Made by a program: the position numbers and the translations under genes. From Vagococcus salmoninarum (GTDB lineage: Bacteria > Bacillota > Bacilli > Lactobacillales > Vagococcaceae): DNA of 61,285 bases. The stretch is from assembly GCF_003987495.1 (NCBI RefSeq), contig NZ_NGJU01000022.1, positions 1-61,285 of the forward strand. The letters are read 5' to 3'. Shown piece after piece: positions 1-10,851 of the stretch (position 1 is its first letter; each line of letters starts with the position of its first letter). Under the pieces are notes generated by a model. It was not told the origin of the DNA. It ran no database searches and worked only from the letters and a program-made list of their open reading frames with translations.

Positions 1-128
1 TTTAAACACCGCATTCTAATCAGTTTTAAAGTGACACAAAAAAGCAACTTCACCATTTCTGATGAAGCTGCCTAAGTAACTATTTATTCGACTAAATTTT
101 AGCCATCCACACAATTTGACGTAGAGCC
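1..128. mobile_element. End of an insertion sequence (ISL3-like terminus), cut by the window edge
   Basis: These 128 bases are the exact reverse complement of 61158-61285. Read from the junction at 128 into the element, the sequence begins GGCTCTACGTCAAATTGTG. That resembles the GGCTCTT-type terminal repeats of ISL3-family elements as I remember them. No transposase is present because the window stops inside the element. The family assignment is inference; the repeat itself is directly visible. Confidence 0.6.
38..71 (-). terminator. Terminator-like hairpin just inside the IS end
   Basis: On the minus strand an 11-bp stem with G-U pairs (GCAGCTTCATC / GGTGAAGTTGC, positions 71-44) is followed by six T's (43-38). 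It points from the flanking DNA into the element. It would stop rnhB-operon transcripts from entering the IS and is the only terminator visible downstream of rnhB. Confidence 0.6.
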
Positions 129-163
129 TAAAAAATACGCAGTCAATCAGAGCTTTTACTTTA

Positions 164-940
164 TTAAAAATAATTTTTGACTGGTGCAAAGGTTTTGCGA
201 TGAATCGGACAAGGTCCTAGCTTTTCTAAACCAATTAGATGTTCTTTTGTGCCATAACCAGCGTTATTTTCGAAACCATAACCTGGATAAGTTCGGCCAT
301 AATCTTTCATCAAGCGATCACGAGTGACTTTAGCCACAATACTAGCAGCGGCAATTGAGACACTTTTAGCATCGCCTTTGATAATGTTTTCTTGATGAAT
401 GGCTACATCATCTAAACTCATAGCATCAATTAATAGACAATCAGGCTGTAAGTCCAAGTTGGCTAACGCTTTTTTCATGGCTAGTTTCGTCGCTTGGTAA
501 ATATTTAATTGATCAATTTCCCCTTCTGAAACAACACCAATGCCAACAGCTAAGGCAACATCCATAATTTGCTCATAAAACAAGTCCCGTTTTTTCTCAG
601 AGACTTGCTTAGAATCATTGACTTCAATTAGTTCAACTTCCTCTGGTAAAATCACGGCAGCGGCAATCACCGGTCCAGCTAAAGGGCCACGGCCAACTTC
701 ATCAATGCCGGCAATTACGTGATAGCCACTTTGATAAGCTTGACGTTCGTAAGCTTGTCTTTCATAGGCTTCGGCTAACATTAGCGCCGCTTTTTCAAGA
801 CGTTTTTGACAACTGAGGATCAGTTTTTGGACACCAATTCGTTCATCAGTCATAAATTTCTGATAAATGGGGTCTTCAAGGTCTTTAACACTTAGTAACT
901 GATCTTTGATCTCACTAATCGGGATATTCTTACTTGTCAT
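164..940 (-). CDS. rnhB: Ribonuclease HII
   Basis: RNase HII cuts the RNA strand of RNA-DNA hybrids and starts removal of ribonucleotides misincorporated into DNA. The 258-residue protein has the family signature GIDEVGRGPLAGPV near residue 78, with the catalytic Asp-Glu pair, and a later acidic LLIDAMSLD segment and SIAAASIVAKVTRD. An N-terminal helical extension of about 70 residues precedes the catalytic domain, as is usual in Gram-positive RnhB. The start is supported by GAGGAA seven bases upstream. It overlaps the end of rbgA by 11 bases, as in many Firmicutes. The IS boundary lies 35 bases after its stop. Confidence 0.96.
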   Translation of the reverse strand: MTSKNIPISEIKDQLLSVKDLEDPIYQKFMTDERIGVQKLILSCQKRLEKAALMLAEAYERQAYERQAYQSGYHVIAGIDEVGRGPLAGPVIAAAVILPEEVELIEVNDSKQVSEKKRDLFYEQIMDVALAVGIGVVSEGEIDQLNIYQATKLAMKKALANLDLQPDCLLIDAMSLDDVAIHQENIIKGDAKSVSIAAASIVAKVTRDRLMKDYGRTYPGYGFENNAGYGTKEHLIGLEKLGPCPIHRKTFAPVKNYF

Positions 941-1793
941 TAGTTAATTCCTCAAGCAAATCGTAGCGATCTAACGTATAAGTCCCAACTTTACCAGCAC
1001 GAATTTCTTGAATGATCATTTGACTGGCCCGATCGTAATCATCTTTGTAGCCTCGTTTTTTAGTAATTAACAATAATTGCTCAACTGTCGTTAACTCCAA
1101 CTCTTCTTCAGTTAAACTATAGCGGTTTTGTAAATCTTTTTCATAATAACGACCAAAGAAGTCTAATCCGTACATGGCTAAATCATCCATGTGTAGCAAG
1201 TTGTCTTTTATCGCCCCAGTTAATGCAAGTTTTCGACCAATTTCTTGATTTTCAAAACGAGGCCATAAAATCCCTGGCGTGTCTAATAACTCTAAATCTT
1301 TGCCAGCTTTCAACCATTGTTGGCCTTTCGTGACTCCTGGTTTGTTTCCCGTTTTGGCAACATTTTTTTTGATCAAACGATTCATTAAAGTCGATTTTCC
1401 AACGTTAGGAATGCCAATAACCATCGCTCGGATTGCTTGGGGTTTCATCCCTTTGCTAGCTCGACGTTCAATCTTTTCTTTGAGAACTTCTTTACAGGCA
1501 GGTACAATTTGATTAATACCTCGTCCTTCTTGAGAGTTGATAATCAAGGCTGCGTGACCTTTAGCTACAAAATAATCACGCCATTTTTGGGTTTCACGTT
1601 GATCGGCTAAATCCCCTTTATTTAATAAAATTAAGCGCGGTTTTTGTTGAACAATTTCATCCATCATTGGATTACGACTTGAAATTGGTAAACGAGCATC
1701 GACTAATTCGAAAACGATGTCGACATATTTCAATTTTTCTGTTACTTCTCTACGGGCTTTCGCCATGTGTCCTGGAAACCATTGTATCGTCAT
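930..1793 (-). CDS. rbgA: Ribosome biogenesis GTPase RbgA (YlqF)
   Basis: This GTPase acts late in assembly of the 50S ribosomal subunit. The order of GTPase motifs is circularly permuted: G4 (NKGD) comes early, followed by the P-loop (GIPNVGKST) and then G3 (DTPG). The N-terminus MTIQWFPGHMAKAR is typical of RbgA. I place the start at 1793 because GGAG lies nine bases upstream; an in-frame ATG at 1808 would add five residues but has no good ribosome site. It is cotranscribed with lepB upstream (29-base gap) and rnhB downstream (11-base overlap). Confidence 0.95.
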   Translation of the reverse strand: MTIQWFPGHMAKARREVTEKLKYVDIVFELVDARLPISSRNPMMDEIVQQKPRLILLNKGDLADQRETQKWRDYFVAKGHAALIINSQEGRGINQIVPACKEVLKEKIERRASKGMKPQAIRAMVIGIPNVGKSTLMNRLIKKNVAKTGNKPGVTKGQQWLKAGKDLELLDTPGILWPRFENQEIGRKLALTGAIKDNLLHMDDLAMYGLDFFGRYYEKDLQNRYSLTEEELELTTVEQLLLITKKRGYKDDYDRASQMIIQEIRAGKVGTYTLDRYDLLEELTNDK

Positions 1794-1822
1794 GTTGTTA
1801 CACTCCATATCTTCTTAACTGA

Positions 1823-2365
1823 TTATTTAATTCTATTGATTCTATTTAATGGATAGTAAACCATTTGAACTTTACCAATCACATCGTCACTTTTAACTTC
1901 ACCAAAGGAGCGGCTGTCTTTACTTAAGCGGCGATTATCACCTAAGACAAAATACGCATCTTTTGAAATGTTTTTATTATTCAAGATTTGTTTTGAATCA
2001 AAGTTAGTCGTGTATTGATTACTACTTCTTTTAATTTTAGCTTGGCCTAAAAAATCTTCGTCGATAATTTGACTATCGACAAACAGTTCGTCATCAATGT
2101 ACTGAACGTGTTCCCCAGGCATGCCTATCACTCTTTTGACAAAAATAGTGCCATCTGGTTGCTGAAAAATAATCACATCAAAACGTTTGATCTTTGAAAA
2201 TTTATCATAAACAATTTGATCCCCTTGTAAAAGGGTTTTCGCCATTGAACTTCCTTCAATTTTCATCGGTATGAAAACAAAGCCGCGGATAATAAAAACT
2301 AAAATCCCGGCTAAAACAGCCATTTTAAGCCAATATGCACTTGTTTCCATTATTTTCTTTCCCAT
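1823..2365 (-). CDS. lepB: Type I signal peptidase
   Basis: A membrane-anchored serine protease that removes signal peptides from exported proteins. It has one N-terminal membrane segment (about residues 9-28). The catalytic Ser lies in EGSSMAKTL, the Lys in FVKRVIGMPGE, and the C-terminal family box in YFVLGDNRRLSKDSR. The start at 2365 gives 180 residues and has GGAG eight bases upstream. An in-frame ATG at 2440 would add 25 residues that look like untranslated leader. It lies 46 bases before rbgA's upstream region in the same operon. Confidence 0.92.
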   Translation of the reverse strand: MGKKIMETSAYWLKMAVLAGILVFIIRGFVFIPMKIEGSSMAKTLLQGDQIVYDKFSKIKRFDVIIFQQPDGTIFVKRVIGMPGEHVQYIDDELFVDSQIIDEDFLGQAKIKRSSNQYTTNFDSKQILNNKNISKDAYFVLGDNRRLSKDSRSFGEVKSDDVIGKVQMVYYPLNRINRIK

Positions 2366-2486
2366 AACTTCGCTCCCAATCCCTTTGATTACTCCATCAT
2401 AATAAAAATTAAAGGAAATTGCTATGTTTAATTTTAGCAAATCCCTGATTTAAGGGACATCACAGACTTCCACAACATCGTTATAA

Positions 2487-3941
2487 CTATTTAGTTAAGA
2501 CTTTAAGGCCTGCTTCATAAATTAAGTCATTTTTTATAATTTGTTCATACAACGCCATTTCAATGGCAGTTGCAGTCTCTTTATCTAAACTACCTGTCAC
2601 TTCTAACTTAGCTTTCTCTTGAACTTCTTTAATACTAGCTTCTGTTTGTTCTGAGTAGCTATCTGAGTCTTTAGGGACATCGTAGCCTAAACCATTTAAG
2701 ATCAAATTAATATTTTTAATTTCTTCCCCGGTATCACCTAACTTAAATGACTGACTGCGATCGATCGGAATCGAATCGTAATAACTTGGGAAATCAACTG
2801 TGACTGAAGGTTTTAAGCCTTTCTCATTGACCCACGTGCCTTTTGGCGTTAACCACTTGTTAGTCGTTAACTTCAAGTTGCTATTGTTGCCTAGCGATTG
2901 AACATTTTGCATTGTGCCTTTGCCAAAAGTCGTTGCGCCTACGACTTTGATATCTGCTGACTCATTTAAGGCAGCAGCAAAAATCTCTGATGCACTAGCA
3001 CTGCCTTCATTGACTAAAACAACTGTTGGTTCTGTTACTTTAAAGCCACCATCTAAGTTTTTACTAGCGACTAACTGTTCTTTATTTTCGTTTTTATCTT
3101 CAAATTTAACAATTGTTTTGCCGTCTTTTAAAAACATACTAGACATAATAGCCGCCTGATCTAAAAGACCACCTGGGTTTTGCCGCATATCAATAATGAA
3201 AGATTTAGCGCCTGCTTTCCGTAAGTCAACAATGGCATCATGGAATTCTTGACTCGTATGTTCAGTAAATGTGGCTACTCGGATATTCCCAACTGTTTTG
3301 TCATTTTTATCAATGTTACTAAAGACCGTTTCAATTGGAATCGTGTCTCTTGTTAAAGTGACATCAAAAACTTTGCCATCACGTTCGATCGTTAAGGTCA
3401 CTTCAGTGCCTTTTTTACCACGAATCTTGGAAACGACTTCGGTTAACTCTTGACCCGCCGTTTCTTTGCCATCCACTTTTAAAATTAAATCATTGGCTTT
3501 TAATTTGGCTTTTTCCGCAGGTGAATCTTTGATTGGCGGTTCGGCTATTTTCGGTTGGTCACCATCAACTTGCATTGTTGCGCCAATGCCTTCAAAACTA
3601 CCGGTAATTGTCTCATTTAAATCTTCCGACTCATCATCGACTAAATAATCTGAGTAAGGGTCATCTAAGGCCGTTGTCATGCCTTTAATCGCACCGTTAA
3701 TCAACTCATTTTTATCAATATCACCAACGTAATTACTGACGATCGTTTCATAAGTCGCATTAACTTTGGCTAAATCTTCACCATGAGGGTACGTTAATTC
3801 GCTTTGTTGACGGGCTCGTTCTTGTTTAATATCCATTAATTTATAAGTTCCACCACTTGCAATAATTGCAACACAAGCTAATGAAATCAAGTGTCTGTTA
3901 AAGGGGATGGTGTTCGCTTCTTTATTATCCACTAAAATCAC
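2487..3941 (-). CDS. S41 family C-terminal processing peptidase (CtpA-like)
   Basis: A membrane-anchored serine protease exposed outside the cell, of the carboxy-terminal-processing family. In order: short cytoplasmic tail, one membrane helix (about 17-35), a helical region, a PDZ domain (about 110-200, GSFEGIGATMQVDG then DSPAEKAKLKANDLILKVDG), the S41 catalytic core with nucleophile Ser in NEGSASASEIFAAAL and general-base Lys in TFGKGTMQ, and a C-terminal peptidoglycan-binding-like domain (LGDTGEEIKNINLILNGLGYD). The apparent start is GTG with only a weak AAGAAAG ribosome site. The substrate is unknown. Confidence 0.9.
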   Translation of the reverse strand: MILVDNKEANTIPFNRHLISLACVAIIASGGTYKLMDIKQERARQQSELTYPHGEDLAKVNATYETIVSNYVGDIDKNELINGAIKGMTTALDDPYSDYLVDDESEDLNETITGSFEGIGATMQVDGDQPKIAEPPIKDSPAEKAKLKANDLILKVDGKETAGQELTEVVSKIRGKKGTEVTLTIERDGKVFDVTLTRDTIPIETVFSNIDKNDKTVGNIRVATFTEHTSQEFHDAIVDLRKAGAKSFIIDMRQNPGGLLDQAAIMSSMFLKDGKTIVKFEDKNENKEQLVASKNLDGGFKVTEPTVVLVNEGSASASEIFAAALNESADIKVVGATTFGKGTMQNVQSLGNNSNLKLTTNKWLTPKGTWVNEKGLKPSVTVDFPSYYDSIPIDRSQSFKLGDTGEEIKNINLILNGLGYDVPKDSDSYSEQTEASIKEVQEKAKLEVTGSLDKETATAIEMALYEQIIKNDLIYEAGLKVLTK

Positions 3942-4060
3942 ATTCTTTCTTTTTCTTTTCTAAGAGCTTTGCCTTTGCTTAAAAGACCTCTCGATGCAAA
4001 CTATTCTATTATTTTAGCACATTTCAGTCCTAAAAGATTGTTATTTCCTTGGATAAACAA

Positions 4061-4096
4061 AGAAAAAAGCTAGGAAGATGAGATCTTCCTAGCTTT
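4061..4096 (-). terminator. Terminator after pyk
   Basis: A 14-bp stem (AAAGCTAGGAAGAT / ATCTTCCTAGCTTT) with a three-base loop is followed on the minus strand by a run of T's. It begins 14 bases after the pyk stop codon and ends the pfkA-pyk operon. Confidence 0.92.
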
Positions 4097-4109
4097 AAGA
4101 TTAATAAAT

Positions 4110-5873
4110 TTATGCTAAAACTGTTGCTGCTCCATTAAAGATAACGCCGTGACGAGGGTCAACGGTAATTAATGTGTCATCAGCGATAATTGTTGTCGCA
4201 TCTTTCGCACCAACGATTACTGGAATGCCTTTAGCAATTCCAACAACGGCTGCATGTGATGTTAAACCACCATCTTCAACAACTAAAGCTCCAGCTAATT
4301 CAATTGCTGGCATGTAATCTTTATCAGTTGTTTTAACAACTAGAATACACCCTTCAACTGCTTTTTTGTTAGCTTCTTCAGCAGAAGTTGCTACAACTGA
4401 TGTTGCGATTAATGAATCGCGACCAATTCCTTGGCCTTCAAGTAATTTAGAACCAATTAATTGAATTTTCATTAAGTTAGTCGTACCACGCTCACCAACT
4501 GGAACACCAGCTGTGATTAGGATTAATTCGCCTTCTTTAGCAAAGCCTTCATTCATAGAAACTTCTGTTGCTAAAGCAAACATATCATCTGTTGATTCAG
4601 GTTTTTCAGTAACTGTTGGGAAAACTCCCCATGTCAAAGCTAAACCACGAGCTTTTCTTTCATCAAAAGTAATCGCTACAATATGTGATTTCGGACGGTA
4701 TTTAGAAATCATGCGGGCAGTGTGACCTGACTCAGTCGCTGCAACGATTGTTTTAATTCCTAAGTTACGAGCAGTATGTCCAACTGATTGACCAATTGCT
4801 TCAGTCATGTCGGCTTTACTGTAGGCTTTTAAAGCAAAAGCATCTTGATCGACTAACGCTTCTTCAGTTCTAACAGAAATGCTTGTCATTGTTTGAACGG
4901 CTTCAACTGGGTAATCCCCTGCAGCTGTTTCACCTGATAACATAATAGCATCTGTTCCATCGTAGATTGCGTTAGCTACGTCACTTGCTTCAGCACGAGT
5001 TGGACGAGGATTTTTTTGCATAGAGTCTAACATTTGTGTCGCTGTAATAACTGGTTTCCCAAGAGCATTACATTTTTTAATCATTAATTTTTGAGCAATC
5101 GGCACATCTTCCGTTGGGATTTCAACACCTAAGTCCCCACGAGCAACCATTAAGCCGTCTGAAACTTGTAAGATTTCATCTAAGTTGTCAACACCTTCTT
5201 GGTTTTCAATCTTAGAAATAATTTGAATATGAGTCGCGTCACTTTTTTCTAAAATACGAGTAATTTCAAGGACGTCACTTGCACGACGAACGAAACTTGC
5301 TGCAATAAAATCAACATCGTTTTGAATTCCGAATTCAATATCAGCCGCATCTTTTTCAGTAATACCTGGTAAGTTAATTGAAGCACCAGGAACGTTAACT
5401 CCTTTTTTGCTACCTAGTAACCCTTCGTTTTTAGCGATTGTCACTAATTCGTTAGCTGCTTTGTCGATTTCGACAACTTCTAAATCAATTAAACCATCAT
5501 CTAAAAGAATATGCGTGCCAATTTCAACATCATTGATTAACTCTTCATAAGAAACAGAGAATTTTTCAGGTGTTCCTTCGATTTCAGTCATTGAAATACG
5601 AACGGTTGAATCTTTAACGATTGTAATTTTTTCGCCATTAACCATGTTATGTGTTCTAATTTCTGGTCCTTTTGTATCTAAAAGAATTGCGACACGTTGG
5701 CCTGAAATTTTTGAAGCTTCGCGGATATTTTTAATACGGTTACCGTGTTCTTCAAAATCACCATGTGAAAAGTTAAGACGACAAACATTCATTCCTGCAT
5801 TCATTAAATCTACTAGCATTTCAACAGTCTCACTAGCTGGTCCAATAGTACAAACAATTTTCGTTTTTTTCAT
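4110..5873 (-). CDS. pyk: Pyruvate kinase with C-terminal PEP-utilizer-like domain
   Basis: Catalyses phosphoenolpyruvate + ADP to pyruvate + ATP, the last step of glycolysis. The core (about 1-470) starts [12 protein letters not shown] and carries [12 protein letters not shown] and the K+/Mg2+-site segment [12 protein letters not shown]. It is 587 residues, about 110 longer than the E. coli enzyme. The extra C-terminal part resembles the mobile domain of PEP-utilising enzymes ([21 protein letters not shown], with the His kept), as in Bacillus and enterococcal pyruvate kinases. It follows pfkA with a 52-base gap; AGGAG lies about ten bases before the ATG. Confidence 0.97.
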   Translation of the reverse strand: MKKTKIVCTIGPASETVEMLVDLMNAGMNVCRLNFSHGDFEEHGNRIKNIREASKISGQRVAILLDTKGPEIRTHNMVNGEKITIVKDSTVRISMTEIEGTPEKFSVSYEELINDVEIGTHILLDDGLIDLEVVEIDKAANELVTIAKNEGLLGSKKGVNVPGASINLPGITEKDAADIEFGIQNDVDFIAASFVRRASDVLEITRILEKSDATHIQIISKIENQEGVDNLDEILQVSDGLMVARGDLGVEIPTEDVPIAQKLMIKKCNALGKPVITATQMLDSMQKNPRPTRAEASDVANAIYDGTDAIMLSGETAAGDYPVEAVQTMTSISVRTEEALVDQDAFALKAYSKADMTEAIGQSVGHTARNLGIKTIVAATESGHTARMISKYRPKSHIVAITFDERKARGLALTWGVFPTVTEKPESTDDMFALATEVSMNEGFAKEGELILITAGVPVGERGTTNLMKIQLIGSKLLEGQGIGRDSLIATSVVATSAEEANKKAVEGCILVVKTTDKDYMPAIELAGALVVEDGGLTSHAAVVGIAKGIPVIVGAKDATTIIADDTLITVDPRHGVIFNGAATVLA

Positions 5874-5925
5874 TACATAAACGCTCCTATATTCAAATTA
5901 TTTTAATAAACAAGTCATTAACAAA

Positions 5926-6900
<975 letters not shown>

Positions 6901-7061
6901 TCAATAATTATTTTGACACACATTTAAAGATTTGATAAATGTATATAATACTTAAACCTCGAAACTATTCTACCATTTTTATAATGAAAAGTCTTTGTAA
7001 AACAGAAATATTCATGAAAAAAAATGAAAATTCTTAGAAAAGGCACTCTTTTCAGTCTCTT

Positions 7062-10000
7062 CTATTGAAAAACAACATTTTCCTGTCCTACTAAATAGGA
7101 TAACTCATTTTGGAGCTCAACGCCATTATTCCCCCAATATTCGTCACTTAACATGATTTTTTGTGCATTATGTTCAAGATAAACAATGACTGGGTAAATT
7201 CCTTTATGTTCTGTTAATCGTTCTTTAATTGCCTCAACTTTTTGATCTGGGTCTTTTTCTGTTTTAGCTACTTTAATATAACATATTTTAGAACCAATCG
7301 TCTTTTTTAATTGATCAGAACTGATAATATTTTCTCCTAAAACTTGGATTTCTTGATTATAGTTACTTCTTTCAACTTTTCCTTCAATTAAGTAAACAGT
7401 ATTTTCTTTTAATTCTTTAGCAATTTTTTTATATAATCTTGGAAAGACCGTAATAGTAATTTCAGAAGTATCGTCATTTCCTTCGATAAAGGCCATTTGT
7501 TCCCCTTTTTTCGTCCGAATAATCCGGATACTCCGACTATAAATTAGTAAGGTCCCTTTTGTTCCTACTTCTAGTTGATTAACATGCTGAACGTTTTTGA
7601 CAATTCGGACTGTTTTAAAATCATCAATCGGATGTCCTGACAAATAAGTTCCTAAATACTGCTCTTCTTGATCTAGCTTCTCTTCGATGGAGTAGTCTTC
7701 AATCGTTTCTTTTTTTAAACTTAAGATCGATAGTAAGTCCATACTACCGCCACTGTATAAAATATTTTTAATCATGCCGTCTAAATCGACAACTAACTGT
7801 TTGCGATTGCCATGTAAATTATCAAAACAACCAATTAAAATTAATGGTAAGATCGTCTCTTCTTTTAACCACTTGCGATCAATTCTCAGTAAAAAATCAT
7901 CTAATGACTTAAATTTGCCGTTAGCTTTGCGAGTTTCCACAATATTGCTTATAAAGTCTTTACGCATCCCTTTTAAAGAACTAAAGCCGAATAGTATGTG
8001 TTGTTTATCTAAGAAAAAGCCGTAGTAACTTTGATTAATGTCCGGGCCTTTAATTTTTAAGTTAAAGCGTTTAGCTTCAACGATGTATTCTTTAATTTTA
8101 GGCAAGTTATGGCGAACTGAATTCAATAAAGCAGCAAAAAATGGTGCCGGATAGTGAACTTTTAAATATGCCATTTGATAAGCGATAAAGGCGTAGGCCA
8201 TGGCATGAGAGCGGTTGAAGCCGTAGTTAGCAAAGCGTTCGATATAGTCGTAAACTTGATTGGCTGTTTCTAGATCGTAGCCTTCTTTTAATGAGCCTTC
8301 AACAAAGTGTTGCCGTTGTTCATCTAAAATAACTTTCTCTTTTTTACTAATCGCCCGTCTTAAAATATCTGCTTCCCCATAAGAAAAGCCAGCCATTTTT
8401 GAGACCACTTGCATAATCTGTTCTTGATAGACGATAATGCCATAAGTCTTGTCTAAAATTTCTTTCAAGCTGTCATGAGGGTATTCAATGGCAACTTGAC
8501 CTTTTTTACGTTGAACAAAGAGGTCGATATTATCCATTGGACCTGGTCGATACAAGGCATTGACTGCCGCCACATCTTCAATTGATGTAGGACCTAGTTT
8601 CCGCAAGACGTTTTTAATCCCTTGAGATTCGAATTGAAAGATGCCCACTGTTTGAGCCTTGTTAAATAATGCTAAGGTCTTCTCATCATCCATTGGTAAT
8701 TGATTTAAGATGATTTCTTTTTGATAAATTCGTCTCACTTGCTGCAAGGTGCCGTCTAAAATAGTTAAATTTCTTAAACCTAAGAAATCCATTTTTAGTA
8801 AGCCGATTGCTTCAACGTCCCCCATTGCAAATTGAGTTAAAGGAATCTCATTCGAACCTGCTTGCAAGGGCACTAGTTCAGTTAAGTCTACATCACTAAT
8901 GACAACACCTGCTGCATGAGTGGAAACGTGGCGAGATAGTCCTTCAATCCGTAAAGCCGTGTCAAAGATTAAACGGTTACGTTCTGACTCATTAACTAAT
9001 TTTTGGAGTTTATTAGATTGTTTCAACCCTTCAGCTAAAGTGATTTTTAAAACGTTTGGCATGGCTGCCGACCATTGATTGGCTTCATTTTGTGACAAGC
9101 CAAAGACCCGCGAAACATCTCTTAAAGCCATTTTAGCTGCCATTGTCCCGAAAGTCGCAATTTGCGCCACATGATGGTTGCCGTATTTCTGATTAACATA
9201 AGCTAAAACATCGTCTCGTCGGTTATCAGGAATATCTAAATCAATATCTGGCATTGTGTAGCGTTCTTTATTTAAAAAGCGCTCAAATAAGAGCTCATAT
9301 TCAATTGGATCGACATCAGTAATATTCGTCACGTAGGCTACTAACGAACCAGCTGCTGAGCCCCGACCAGGACCCATCACAATTTTTTCCGCTGCTGTGA
9401 AATTCATAACGTCCCAAATAATTAAAAAGTAATCATCAAATCCCATCTCACTAATAACTGACAATTCTAGTTCTAATCGTTCGTAATACCTGCCATCTAA
9501 GTTTTTAACCCGTTTCGGTAAATTCTTCTGACAAATTTCACGTAAATAACTTTTAGCTGAATAGCCCTCAGGAACTTCAAAGTGAGGCAACAACGTCTGG
9601 TTAAAGCTCATTTCATAAGTACATAAGTCAGTCACTAAAGATAGATTAGCGATGGCTTCCCTGTAATTGTGGGCGTCGTATTTAGTTCTCATGGCTTCAG
9701 CCGTAGGCAAATAATACTCGCCACTTTGTTGAATGGCCTCTGGGCTAATCCGAGTCCCTTCATCAATACTTTTTAAAACTTTTAAAGCAAAATCATCACT
9801 AGGATTCAAATAACGAACATCTTGTAGCGCCACTGCTGGGATCTGTTGTTCATTTAAAAAACTCAGCCAGCTTTCTTTACGAGGGTTCTCATCATGCAAA
9901 GTTAAGCCACCAAATAAACTTTCAGGATCCACTCGGTTCTTTAAGTCTGCCACTAGCTCTTGTAAAGCTGATTCTTTTTGCTCTTGAAACAAGGTTGCGA

Positions 10001-10394
10001 CTTCTGAATCTATATCGGAAAAAATCACGACTAAGTCATTTAACAGCTCTTTAAATTGACTATAATACAATTTATCTTTAGCTGGTAATTCCATCTTCAT
10101 CGTTGATATTTTAATCAATTGTTGATAACCTTTTTGAGTTTTAGCAAATAAAAGCAAACGAGCTGATTCATCTGATTGAGTTCCTTGATAATAGTCAATA
10201 GTGAGACCAATCAAAGGTTTAATCTGATGTTTCTGACACATTTGATAAAATTCTGCCACACCATGCATGACATTTAAATCAGTTATCCCTAAAGCATCAT
10301 AGCCGTATTCTTTGGCTTTTAAAACAATTTCTCCAATCCTGTTAGTACTTGCTAATAAGGAATAGGAAGTCATCACTTGTAATTGTCCTATCAC
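7062..10394 (-). CDS. dnaE: DNA polymerase III subunit alpha, DnaE type
   Basis: The second replicative polymerase of Gram-positive bacteria, extending primers before handing over to PolC. In order: PHP domain (from LQVMTSYSLLAS), polymerase core with catalytic aspartates in PDIDLDIPDNRR and the fingers motif GRGSAAGSLVAYV, helix-hairpin-helix region, and an OB-fold (near AFIEGNDDTSEITITVFP). It has no exonuclease insertion, so it is DnaE and not PolC. The start is taken as GTG at 10394, seven bases after GGAGG; a GTG at 10400 abuts the ribosome site. About 1110 residues, normal for DnaE. Confidence 0.96.
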   Translation of the reverse strand: MIGQLQVMTSYSLLASTNRIGEIVLKAKEYGYDALGITDLNVMHGVAEFYQMCQKHQIKPLIGLTIDYYQGTQSDESARLLLFAKTQKGYQQLIKISTMKMELPAKDKLYYSQFKELLNDLVVIFSDIDSEVATLFQEQKESALQELVADLKNRVDPESLFGGLTLHDENPRKESWLSFLNEQQIPAVALQDVRYLNPSDDFALKVLKSIDEGTRISPEAIQQSGEYYLPTAEAMRTKYDAHNYREAIANLSLVTDLCTYEMSFNQTLLPHFEVPEGYSAKSYLREICQKNLPKRVKNLDGRYYERLELELSVISEMGFDDYFLIIWDVMNFTAAEKIVMGPGRGSAAGSLVAYVTNITDVDPIEYELLFERFLNKERYTMPDIDLDIPDNRRDDVLAYVNQKYGNHHVAQIATFGTMAAKMALRDVSRVFGLSQNEANQWSAAMPNVLKITLAEGLKQSNKLQKLVNESERNRLIFDTALRIEGLSRHVSTHAAGVVISDVDLTELVPLQAGSNEIPLTQFAMGDVEAIGLLKMDFLGLRNLTILDGTLQQVRRIYQKEIILNQLPMDDEKTLALFNKAQTVGIFQFESQGIKNVLRKLGPTSIEDVAAVNALYRPGPMDNIDLFVQRKKGQVAIEYPHDSLKEILDKTYGIIVYQEQIMQVVSKMAGFSYGEADILRRAISKKEKVILDEQRQHFVEGSLKEGYDLETANQVYDYIERFANYGFNRSHAMAYAFIAYQMAYLKVHYPAPFFAALLNSVRHNLPKIKEYIVEAKRFNLKIKGPDINQSYYGFFLDKQHILFGFSSLKGMRKDFISNIVETRKANGKFKSLDDFLLRIDRKWLKEETILPLILIGCFDNLHGNRKQLVVDLDGMIKNILYSGGSMDLLSILSLKKETIEDYSIEEKLDQEEQYLGTYLSGHPIDDFKTVRIVKNVQHVNQLEVGTKGTLLIYSRSIRIIRTKKGEQMAFIEGNDDTSEITITVFPRLYKKIAKELKENTVYLIEGKVERSNYNQEIQVLGENIISSDQLKKTIGSKICYIKVAKTEKDPDQKVEAIKERLTEHKGIYPVIVYLEHNAQKIMLSDEYWGNNGVELQNELSYLVGQENVVFQ

Positions 10395-10431
10395 GGGCAC
10401 TCCTCCTTCCTTTCATTCATCTCTCTATTTA

Positions 10432-10441
10432 CTATTATAAC
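10432..10441 (-). promoter_or_regulatory. Extended -10 promoter for dnaE
   Basis: On the minus strand TGTTATAAT is a perfect TGn extended -10 element some 40 bases before the dnaE start. No good -35 is visible at the usual distance, as is common with extended -10 promoters. Confidence 0.6.
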
Positions 10442-10504
10442 ACGAAAAAAGCGAGAAGGAACTTTATCCAGAGCCTTAACTTAGACTAATATTTCTTTCA
10501 CTTT

Positions 10505-10530
10505 TACAAATACTGTGCTAAAATATGCTA
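10505..10530 (+). promoter_or_regulatory. Promoter for the small membrane protein gene
   Basis: TGCTAAAAT is an extended -10 element about 20 bases before the AGAGGTG ribosome site. A weak TTCACT can serve as -35. It runs divergently from dnaE. Confidence 0.5.
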
Positions 10531-10549
10531 TGAAGAGAGGTGTAACAGT

Positions 10550-10735
10550 ATGCGTCATATTATTGTGTTACTTTGGGCAATCATTATCGGACAAATCGCT
10601 GGCTACTTAGGAGCTGCTTTAAACCATAGCGTCTATAGTTTCCCTGAAGCGTTGATTGGTTCTATCGTTATTGCTTTAATTGTGATTATTATTGGTGAAG
10701 TATCTCAACCAAAAGAAAAAAGTCCTAGCAATTAA
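10550..10735 (+). CDS. Small membrane protein, YjzD/DUF2929-like
   Basis: A 61-residue protein with two membrane helices (about 4-24 and 34-52) separated by a short polar turn, and a charged tail ending KEKSPSN. Length and arrangement resemble the YjzD (DUF2929) family of Firmicutes, whose function I do not know. AGAGGTG lies eight bases before the ATG. It is a monocistronic plus-strand gene with its own promoter and terminator among minus-strand neighbours. Confidence 0.75.
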   Translation: MRHIIVLLWAIIIGQIAGYLGAALNHSVYSFPEALIGSIVIALIVIIIGEVSQPKEKSPSN

Positions 10736-10750
10736 ATAACTCTATTGTAA

Positions 10751-10777
10751 ACAATACGCTGTTTGTATTGTTTTTTT
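10751..10777 (+). terminator. Terminator after the YjzD-like gene
   Basis: A 7-bp stem ACAATAC / GTATTGT with a short loop is followed by seven T's. Confidence 0.8.
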
Positions 10778-10783
10778 GTATTA

Positions 10784-10846
10784 AAAAAGCTGAATTCTAG
10801 AGCAAGACCAGGGTTTTTGGTCCTTCTTCTGAGAATTCAGCTTTTT
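10784..10846. terminator. Bidirectional terminator between convergent genes
   Basis: A 15-bp perfect outer stem (AAAAAGCTGAATTCT / AGAATTCAGCTTTTT) encloses a 33-base loop that has its own AGACCA / TGGTC helix. The A/T runs on both sides let it work in both directions, ending the efflux gene on the minus strand. Confidence 0.85.
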
Positions 10847-10851
10847 ATTTT

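Noticed and set aside
4513-4725. Plus-strand ORFs inside pyk, and similar antisense ORFs in aroB, aroF, pstB and other genes
   Set aside because: They lie opposite strongly conserved coding sequence, lack ribosome sites and show no recognisable protein features.
7037-7053. Terminator after dnaE
   Set aside because: Only a 6-bp GAAAAG/CTTTTC stem with a distant T-rich stretch; too weak to call.
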